DNA from: an uncultured Pseudomonadota bacterium
GTDB taxonomy: Bacteria > Pseudomonadota > Gammaproteobacteria > Steroidobacterales > Steroidobacteraceae
NCBI GenBank assembly: GCA_903910215.1
Contig: CAIVYV010000044.1
Location: forward strand, 1-10,797
Length of the DNA: 10,797 nt
Direction of reading: 5' to 3'
Shown here: positions 5,882 to 10,797 of the stretch, piece after piece
How positions within the stretch are numbered: the first letter of the stretch is position 1
Layout: each line of letters begins with the position of its first letter
Notes under the pieces: generated by a model
What the model saw: the letters and a program-made list of their open reading frames with translations, nothing else
Databases searched by the model: none
What the model was told of the DNA's origin: nothing
Translations under genes and position numbers: made by a program

Positions 5882-7646
5882 GACGAACCAGCCTGCCCGG
5901 TCGTGTGCTCGTGACTTCACCATGGCGCGCGACCGCTTGGCCTGCAACCCAAGTACCGAGATAACCCTCGCCCTTCTGCAGCAGACGACGACCCCCTGCG
6001 GGTAGATCGCGGACGATCTGTGGTTCACCGGTGTCGAGGCGCGACGGGTCGATCAGATTTAAATCGGCACGCAAACCAACGGCAATCTCGCCCCGATCGT
6101 TCAAGCCCATGTGGCGTGCATTGCGGCGCGTTAGCATCTCGATCACGCGTTCGATACCGAGGCCGCCGTCGGTAATCGGATGACCCCAGCGGGTCATGAG
6201 ATACGTCGTCGTGCTCGCATCGCAGATCGTGCCGACGTGCGCGCCCGAGTCCGACAGGCCATAGAGCGCGCGCGGATGCTGCAGCATCTCGCCGACCACG
6301 GCGAGCGAGCCGTCGTTGTAGTTGAAGATCGGAAAGTGCACGAGGTTCGAGCCATCGCCTTCGACTAGATAGTCGTACAAGGCTTCGATCGCAGTGCAGC
6401 TGCGCTGCTTCGCGACGACGTAAAAGCTTTGGGTGACGGGAGGTTCGTAGTTGGGTGAACGACGTCCGCTCGTCATCAGCGGGAACATGCGTGCGCTGAT
6501 GAGGTCGAGTTTGGCGAGCATCAAATCGACGATCGGTGGCACCGACGTGCCATCACCTGAGAGTCGCCCCGATTTCTCGCTGAGGATGCGTGCTTTGCGT
6601 GAGGGTTCACGTAGTGCCGCGGCACGATCTGCTAGCGGCATTGCCCCCACTTCGAGATAGCCCGGAAATCCCATGAAGGGATGGAAGGTGGTGTCGAGGC
6701 CGAGAATGACGCCGATACCCCGTGCACCGGCCTGCAACGACAGCGGCAAGCCTTTGGCTACGGCTGCGTCGGTACGCGCGCGAATTGCACGCCATTGCTC
6801 TCCACCCGGGTCACGTTGCAACCAGGTCATCGACAGAGGGCGACCGCTCTCGCGTGCCAGCAACTCGACGAGGTCGAATTCGGCGTCGAAGCCTTCGGGC
6901 CCGTGCAACAAGTTGAAATCACTTACGAGTTGCAATACACCACGCTCGCGTCCGCGAAACACGGCGGCAAGCCCGGTGAGTTCGCGCGCGTCGGCATCCG
7001 AGGCGGGAGTGGCAACGCCTGCTGTCGTTCGATGATTGTCGGTACGTCCGGTTGAAAAGCCGGCGGCGCCCGCATCGAGTGCCTCGCCGAGAGTGCGGCA
7101 CATCGCGTCGATATCCGCGGGCGTAGCGACTTCTTGCGCGAGAGCGCGGTCACCCATGATCGCCATGCGCAGCGGATCGTGCGGTACCTGCACGAGAAAG
7201 TCGAGGCTGTGCGGCATGCGATCGAGCGAGTCCATGTATTCCGGAAAGCTCTGCCAGTCGAAGCTCACGCCCTCTGCCAGTGCTGCCCCCGGGATGTCTT
7301 CAACGCCCTCCATCAAAGAAATCAGATCATCGACAGCTCGCTGCTTGTCACCGCTGCGTAGCGGTGCGAAACCGACACCGCAATTTCCGAAGACGACGGT
7401 GCTCACGCCATGATGGATGCTCGGGCTGAAGGTTTGGTCCCAGCTCGCCTGCCCGTCGAAGTGGGTATGGATATCGACGAAGCCCGGCGTCAACCAGGCG
7501 CCCGAAGCATCGATGCGTTGCTGCGCTTGACCCGTGATGTGGCCGATTTCGGCGATGAGACCGTTCTTGATGCCAACGTCGGCGGTACGAGCGGCTTGAC
7601 CGCTGCCATCGATGACGGTTGCGCCTTCAAACACCAGATCGTGCAT
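5847..7646 (-). CDS. D-aminoacylase-like amidohydrolase (N-acyl-D-amino-acid deacylase family)
   Basis: 599 residues, with GGAG eight bases before the ATG (minus strand, complement of 7655-7658). The N- and C-terminal beta-sandwich ('LVFEGATVIDGSG', and 'GLRADLNLIDP' near the end) flanks a TIM barrel of the amidohydrolase superfamily. HxH is H60/H62 in 'GFVDIHTHFDGQ'. Cys89 in 'GNCGVGFAP' lies 27 residues after the second His, the same spacing as H69-C96 in Alcaligenes D-aminoacylase. 'LSDSGAH' supplies the catalytic Asp466 and His470. The barrel strands that normally give two more metal-binding histidines read 'VLQLVSDF' and 'PLSMTWLQ', with no His, so the second metal may be absent. It is about 100 residues longer than classical D-aminoacylase. 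There is no signal peptide, so it is cytoplasmic. The likely reaction is hydrolysis of an amide, cyclic amide or related C-N bond; the substrate is unknown. Its start overlaps the end of the transporter gene by 20 bases, so the two are probably coupled. Confidence 0.88.
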   Translation of the reverse strand: MHDLVFEGATVIDGSGQAARTADVGIKNGLIAEIGHITGQAQQRIDASGAWLTPGFVDIHTHFDGQASWDQTFSPSIHHGVSTVVFGNCGVGFAPLRSGDKQRAVDDLISLMEGVEDIPGAALAEGVSFDWQSFPEYMDSLDRMPHSLDFLVQVPHDPLRMAIMGDRALAQEVATPADIDAMCRTLGEALDAGAAGFSTGRTDNHRTTAGVATPASDADARELTGLAAVFRGRERGVLQLVSDFNLLHGPEGFDAEFDLVELLARESGRPLSMTWLQRDPGGEQWRAIRARTDAAVAKGLPLSLQAGARGIGVILGLDTTFHPFMGFPGYLEVGAMPLADRAAALREPSRKARILSEKSGRLSGDGTSVPPIVDLMLAKLDLISARMFPLMTSGRRSPNYEPPVTQSFYVVAKQRSCTAIEALYDYLVEGDGSNLVHFPIFNYNDGSLAVVGEMLQHPRALYGLSDSGAHVGTICDASTTTYLMTRWGHPITDGGLGIERVIEMLTRRNARHMGLNDRGEIAVGLRADLNLIDPSRLDTGEPQIVRDLPAGGRRLLQKGEGYLGTWVAGQAVARHGEVTSTRPGRLVRLNASNSQPRSR

Positions 7647-8502
7647 CGAACTGTCTCCAAAGAAATGCCAGGCTCATACCCGAGACGATATGCCAAATGC
7701 CCCACAGGCTGGCGACGATCACCATGCCGAGATCGGAATTGAACTGCAAGGCGATGATGCCGAGGGCGAGCCCCGAGTTCTGCATGCCGGCTTCGACGGT
7801 GATGGCGCGGCGTTGTGCAATGCCGAGGCCGAACAGCATGCCGGTCATCCAGCCGAGAGCGAGCCCCAGCGCGTTGTGAGCGACGACGAGCATGAAGGGC
7901 AGCAGGATCGCGGCATTCAACAGATGACGCTCGCGAATCAGCCCGATCACGATGAAGAGCAGCAGGGCGATCAAGCCGAAGCGACCAAGCGGCTCTCGCC
8001 ATCGGTCGGCGAGCGCCGGACGGCGGTGTCGTAGCCACAAGCCTACAAGCAGCGGAACACCGAGCAACAGCAACAGGCTTGAAGCGATATCCATCGGTGA
8101 GAGCAGCAACTCCTGCATGAACGAGCGCGTCGCGGGATTGGCGCTCATCGTCCAAGCGAAGTTGAAGGGCGTGAGTACGAATGCCAGCACCGTGGCGACG
8201 GCCGAGAGGCTCACCGAATAAGCCGTATCACCGCGGCCCCAGTGTGTGACTACATTCGACAGCGATCCGCCGGGGCAACAAGCGACGAGCAGCATGGCCG
8301 CTTCGGTGGAAGCGGGTAGATCGAGGGCGAGAGTGATCAGCCATGTCGCTACTGGCAGCCAAACGAATTGCGGCAGTAGGCCGATGGCGATGTTGCGCGG
8401 CATGGCGAACACGCGCGCGAAGTCACTCGTACGCAGCTCAAGCGCCACGGCGAAAACCATCGTCATCAAGACGAGGCTCAGCACCGCTTGCTGTAGCTGC
8501 AT
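7627..8502 (-). CDS. Bile acid:sodium symporter (BASS) family transporter
   Basis: 291 residues, almost entirely hydrophobic helices, a usual length for bacterial BASS proteins. Diagnostic motifs are 'CCPGGSLSN' (75-83), the unwound crossover segment of the first half, and 'EAGMQNSGLA' (237-246) in the second. E237, Q241 and N242 have the spacing of the sodium-ligand E260/Q264 of the Neisseria ASBT homologue. Charged loops such as 'RHRRPALADRWRE' separate the two halves. The predicted role is sodium-coupled uptake of an organic anion across the inner membrane. Bacterial relatives carry bile acids, pyruvate/pantoate-like acids and other acids, so the substrate cannot be named. The ATG at 8502 is 12 bases past the upstream stop and has only a weak Shine-Dalgarno, which suggests translation depends on readthrough from the upstream gene. 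Pairing with the amidohydrolase suggests import of its substrate. Confidence 0.92.
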   Translation of the reverse strand: MQLQQAVLSLVLMTMVFAVALELRTSDFARVFAMPRNIAIGLLPQFVWLPVATWLITLALDLPASTEAAMLLVACCPGGSLSNVVTHWGRGDTAYSVSLSAVATVLAFVLTPFNFAWTMSANPATRSFMQELLLSPMDIASSLLLLLGVPLLVGLWLRHRRPALADRWREPLGRFGLIALLLFIVIGLIRERHLLNAAILLPFMLVVAHNALGLALGWMTGMLFGLGIAQRRAITVEAGMQNSGLALGIIALQFNSDLGMVIVASLWGIWHIVSGMSLAFLWRQFDARSGV

Positions 8503-8514
8503 GCGAGTCTGCGA

Positions 8515-9498
8515 TCAGCGTGGCAGTGAGACTTCGATGCCGACGGGGCAGTGGTCCGAGAGCTTGCGCTTAAGGGCGTCGCCTTCGTCGAAGGTGGTTC
8601 TGATGAAGGATCCGGGCACACGCAGCGCCGCGAGTTTTTCGCCTAGCACGACGTGATCGATATAGCTGCCGTAGTTCTGTCCTGCCGAGCAATTGACGAA
8701 TCGTTCGCCGCTCGAGACGTTGACGAGTCGCGCACCCGCCGGTTCACCATCATCGATCTCGGCCCAGAAGTTGCGCAGCGTGCCATCGTCGGTACGCGCG
8801 GGGCCACGGATACTGAAGTCATGATTGAAGTCGCCGAGGAGTGCGAATTTGCGATCGGCGGCCGCTTGCTCGTCGATCCAAGCTTCAAGCAGCGGGACTT
8901 GCTTGGCGAGCGTTTCACAATCGCGCCGCGGATCGTCGAGCGGGCGTCGCGGGCAACCTGCCTTCAGGTGAACGGAGAGCAAATGGATCTCGCGGCGATC
9001 GTTGGGGTACAGCACGAGATGCGATCCACTGCGAACTCGACCGCCGAGTGACAGGGACTCGACATCCGCAGCGCAGCGGAAGGGAATGCCTTTGCGGATG
9101 GCGAATCCGTTGTTCTGTACGCCCGGACGTTTCGTGAAACAGAAGTCGTGCTTCGGAAAGACCTTGCGGGCCGCGACCGGTCCGTCGACCTCTTGCAGCG
9201 CGATAACGTCGGCATCGAGATCGGCGGCGACTTTGCGCAGCGCGCGAAAGTCGGCCTCAGAACGTTGTAGTTCGTCCGCCACGTTGCATGGGATGTATCG
9301 CTCCCGATTGCCGGGCGATGCGTTGCGTGGCAGGCAAGTCGCGGTCAGTTCGCGAAACTCGCGCGGCGCGATCAGCCACTCGAGATTCCAGGTGGCCATG
9401 CGCAGGGTGGTGCTGCTAGTGGCATTCGAGGCGCTGACCTCGCTGGTAGAGGCGAGCAGGGCAAGCAACAAGATGGACAGACTGAGGGTATGACGCAT
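8515..9498 (-). CDS. Exported endonuclease/exonuclease/phosphatase-fold hydrolase
   Basis: 327 residues. A Sec signal covers the N-terminus (basic MRH, hydrophobic to ~16, cut near VSA at 23). The EEP fold has all its marker residues: N38 in 'TWNLEW', E103 in 'ALQEVDG', H177 in 'LLSVHLKAGC', D223 and N225 in 'LLGDFNHD', 'YIDHVVLG', and D315-H316 in 'LSDHCPV'. This full set predicts an active Mg-dependent phosphodiesterase or phosphatase; the family includes DNases, sphingomyelinases and inositol phosphatases. At least eight cysteines remain in the mature part (C55, C71, C120, C142, C182, C194, one near 272, C317), consistent with disulfides in the periplasm or outside. It is the first gene of the minus-strand unit, 12 bases before the transporter. 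No clear Shine-Dalgarno precedes it. A link to the metabolism of the downstream genes is uncertain; phosphate scavenging from nucleic acids or lipids is an alternative. Confidence 0.88.
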   Translation of the reverse strand: MRHTLSLSILLLALLASTSEVSASNATSSTTLRMATWNLEWLIAPREFRELTATCLPRNASPGNRERYIPCNVADELQRSEADFRALRKVAADLDADVIALQEVDGPVAARKVFPKHDFCFTKRPGVQNNGFAIRKGIPFRCAADVESLSLGGRVRSGSHLVLYPNDRREIHLLSVHLKAGCPRRPLDDPRRDCETLAKQVPLLEAWIDEQAAADRKFALLGDFNHDFSIRGPARTDDGTLRNFWAEIDDGEPAGARLVNVSSGERFVNCSAGQNYGSYIDHVVLGEKLAALRVPGSFIRTTFDEGDALKRKLSDHCPVGIEVSLPR

Positions 9499-9550
9499 AC
9501 GGCGAATTACAGCATGCTAGGCTCGAGTTTGCTTCATTTGGAGACCGGTT
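9499..9550. promoter_or_regulatory. Short divergent spacer, promoter content unclear
   Basis: Only 52 bases separate the divergent starts at 9498 (-) and 9551 (+). On the minus strand a TGTAAT (5/6 to a -10 box) lies seven bases before the ATG, which would give an almost leaderless transcript, and no -35 partner is visible. An 8-bp palindrome AGCATGCT lies at 9511-9518. GGAGA at 9540-9544 is the Shine-Dalgarno of the + gene. Promoters must overlap here or lie within the coding sequences, but I cannot place them. Confidence 0.25.
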
Positions 9551-10300
9551 ATGGGGCGTGACGCAAGGGGCTATCGGCGGTTGTTCGGTGTGCTCGGGCC
9601 TTCCACCAATACGATCGTGCAACCCGACTTCGACGACATGCGACCGGTGGGTGTGACCAATCACTACAGCCGGATCTACACGCCCAATTCCCGTGCCATT
9701 AGCGACGAGACCTTCATGGCCGCGACGCATACCATCGGAGCCGGCGTGATCGATGCGGTGCGCAGCGTGATGACTTGCGAGCCGGATTACCTCGTGATGG
9801 GGATGTCGGCGGTGACTTTCTACGGTGGCTACGCCGGCGCGGAGGCCTTTCGCGAAAAGGTGGAGCAGGAGTCCGGAGTGCGAATCTCGATCGGCTCGCA
9901 CGCTTGTACGGCAGCGTTGAAGGCTTACGGCAACATCCGCCGCATTGCCTTCTTCTCACCGTACTACCCGGTCGCCAATGCGGAGGTGCGGCGTTATTTC
10001 GCCGACGCAGGTTACGAAACCGTGCGCGACGCCGCCTTGCGCGCACCGTCCTGGACAGCGATCGCGCAGATCCCCGAATCGCGCTGTCGCGAGGTGCTGC
10101 GCGAACTCGACGGGCCCGATGTCGATGCGATCTTGCAGGTGGGTACCAATCTGTCGATGGTTCGTCTCGCCGGCGAGGCGGAGCAGTGGCTCGGCAAGCC
10201 GGTCATCGCCATCAACACTGCAACCTACTGGCATGCTTTGCGTGCCAACGGCATCGACGACCGCATGTCGGGCTTCGGTCGCTTGTTGTCGGATTTTTAG
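9551..10300 (+). CDS. Arylmalonate decarboxylase / maleate isomerase-fold protein
   Basis: 249 residues, the usual family length, with GGAGA six bases before the ATG. The fold (Asp/Glu racemase superfamily) is recognised from 'GVLGPSTNTIVQPDFDDM' (13-30), 'VMGMSAVTFYGG' (82-93), which aligns with the arylmalonate decarboxylase MGTSLSFYRG loop, 'ACTAALKAYG' (118-127), and 'LGKPVIAINTATYW' (214-227). These enzymes use one or two cysteines: Cys188 in arylmalonate decarboxylase, and a pair in maleate isomerase and racemases. Here the first position falls in G84-M85 and the second in V197-G198 of 'ILQVGTNLSM'. Neither is Cys; the remaining C76, C119 and C179 lie elsewhere. The reaction is therefore unknown, and decarboxylase or isomerase is only the nearest family label. 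No signal peptide is present. It is divergent from the minus-strand unit and 35 bases before the second methyltransferase. Confidence 0.85.
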   Translation: MGRDARGYRRLFGVLGPSTNTIVQPDFDDMRPVGVTNHYSRIYTPNSRAISDETFMAATHTIGAGVIDAVRSVMTCEPDYLVMGMSAVTFYGGYAGAEAFREKVEQESGVRISIGSHACTAALKAYGNIRRIAFFSPYYPVANAEVRRYFADAGYETVRDAALRAPSWTAIAQIPESRCREVLRELDGPDVDAILQVGTNLSMVRLAGEAEQWLGKPVIAINTATYWHALRANGIDDRMSGFGRLLSDF

Positions 10301-10314
10301 CTGCTGCGCATAAT
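10286..10314 (+). promoter_or_regulatory. Candidate sigma-70 promoter for the second methyltransferase
   Basis: TTGTCG (10286-10291, 4/6 to TTGACA) and CATAAT (10309-10314, 5/6 to TATAAT) are separated by exactly 17 bases. A start of transcription near 10321 would leave a leader of about 15 bases ending in the GGAGG at 10324-10328. The -35 box lies inside the end of the preceding gene. The match is by eye, and sharing the transcript of the preceding gene is equally possible. Confidence 0.4.
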
Positions 10315-10335
10315 CGACCGAACGGAGGTGCGCTC

Positions 10336-10797
10336 ATGTTGGAACTGAAGCACGATTTGCGATTGGCCAAGACGCGCGATGAGAAGGCGCGCATGAATTT
10401 CGTCTCGGGTTTGCGCGCGCATGTCTTGAACGACATGGCGAGCGGCATGCGATCGGTTTACGACGCAGATGTCGAAACGCAGTTCCGTCGCGAACACAAG
10501 CGCGCGCCGAAAGACGGCCCCGAAGTACACAAGGCCATCAAGGCCAACGACTACTTCAAGTTCTATTCGACCTTGCGCGTGACCGCGCAAGATATGGTGT
10601 GGCAGTCGGTCATTCCGCCACTCGAGCGCAATCGTCCCGAGCTCAAGCAGAAAGCGGCCAAACTCTCCGGCAAGGGCAAGCCGCGTGGAACGCTGCGTCT
10701 GAAGTCGAACTTCGAAGTGCCTCGTTACGTGTCAGCCATCGACGTGCATCTGATGGCGGGCAACTACGACGGTGAGTACGAGAAGGGCGACCTGGCG
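10336..10797 (+). CDS. Second SAM methyltransferase paralogue, 3' end outside the window
   Basis: 154 residues are visible and the frame is open to the right edge. GGAGG at 10324-10328 lies seven bases before ATG 10336. This part is homologous to the N-terminal extension of the methyltransferase at 2212-3408. Shared landmarks are a Phe-Tyr-Ser pair followed by 'R(V/Y)xAQ(D/E)M' (about 75-86), an LRL(K/N)xN(F/L)E(V/I)PRY block (120-131 here, 126-137 there), '(I/L)DVHL' (135-139 here, 141-145 there) and a following Gly...EY. The spacing differs by only about six residues along the whole stretch. The catalytic Rossmann domain would lie past the edge, so methyltransferase function is inferred from the paralogue. 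The two differ clearly, which indicates an old duplication and not a recent copy. The substrate is unknown. Confidence 0.82.
   Translation, partial: MLELKHDLRLAKTRDEKARMNFVSGLRAHVLNDMASGMRSVYDADVETQFRREHKRAPKDGPEVHKAIKANDYFKFYSTLRVTAQDMVWQSVIPPLERNRPELKQKAAKLSGKGKPRGTLRLKSNFEVPRYVSAIDVHLMAGNYDGEYEKGDLA

Noticed and set aside
7490..8155. 221-codon minus-strand frame spanning the transporter and amidohydrolase genes
   Set aside because: It is an alternative frame across two well-supported genes, its translation is Arg-rich and of low complexity, and it has no Shine-Dalgarno.
1762..9520. GCATGCTAG shared at the VOC start (1762-1770) and upstream of the EEP gene (9512-9520)
   Set aside because: Nine bases at different positions relative to the two start codons, once overlapping an ATG. 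This is too little to call a shared regulatory site.
9416..9901. 161-codon minus-strand frame across the 9498/9551 divergent starts
   Set aside because: It covers the signal peptide of one real gene and the start of another. The sequence is His/Arg-rich with no motif, and both overlapped genes have family support.
1..10797. tRNA, rRNA, CRISPR array, insertion sequence, riboswitch or rho-independent terminator
   Set aside because: Looked for by eye on both strands. I found no cloverleaf, no spaced repeat array, no transposase motif or terminal inverted repeats, and no hairpin followed by a T-run.

Overview
The window looks like chromosomal DNA of a high-GC proteobacterium, by eye about 60 % G+C, with tightly packed genes and purine-rich Shine-Dalgarno sites. 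The mix of a KstD/fumarate-reductase-type flavoprotein, a D-aminoacylase-like amidohydrolase, a bile-acid:sodium-symporter-type carrier and unusual ~400-residue methyltransferases would suit a catabolically versatile gammaproteobacterium (for example the Steroidobacter/Nevskia neighbourhood) or a sphingomonad-like alphaproteobacterium. That placement is inference only: no rRNA, tRNA or marker gene is present. I see no insertion sequence, phage gene, CRISPR array or plasmid function.

Layout from left to right. (1) A 5'-truncated ASCH-domain gene on + meets a convergent gene on - for an exported two-module VOC (glyoxalase-fold) protein; their stop codons overlap in a CTAG. (2) A 109-base divergent spacer leads to a four-gene + unit: a small coiled-coil protein, a SAM-dependent methyltransferase with a ~200-residue N-terminal extension, a Tat-exported FAD oxidoreductase and a signal-peptide-bearing alpha/beta hydrolase. 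The last two are coupled by an ATGA overlap. (3) A three-gene - unit converges on it with a 35-base overlap. Read in its own direction it encodes an exported endonuclease/exonuclease/phosphatase-fold protein, a BASS-family transporter and a D-aminoacylase-like amidohydrolase. (4) A divergent + gene encodes an arylmalonate decarboxylase/maleate isomerase-fold protein. (5) A second methyltransferase, a clear paralogue of the first, starts behind its own candidate promoter and runs off the right edge.

The recurring theme is familiar folds with replaced active-site residues. The alpha/beta hydrolase has His where the nucleophilic Ser should be and also lacks the usual catalytic His. The arylmalonate-decarboxylase-like protein lacks both catalytic cysteines. 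The amidohydrolase keeps the HxH and bridging Cys but shows no recognisable equivalents of two other metal-binding histidines. The flavoprotein lacks residues diagnostic of both fumarate reductase and 3-ketosteroid dehydrogenase. With an uptake carrier, two duplicated methyltransferases and several exported proteins, the simplest reading is an uncharacterised catabolic or modification locus for an organic acid, amide or steroid-like compound. The substrate cannot be read from the sequence, and the pathway link is inference from gene order.
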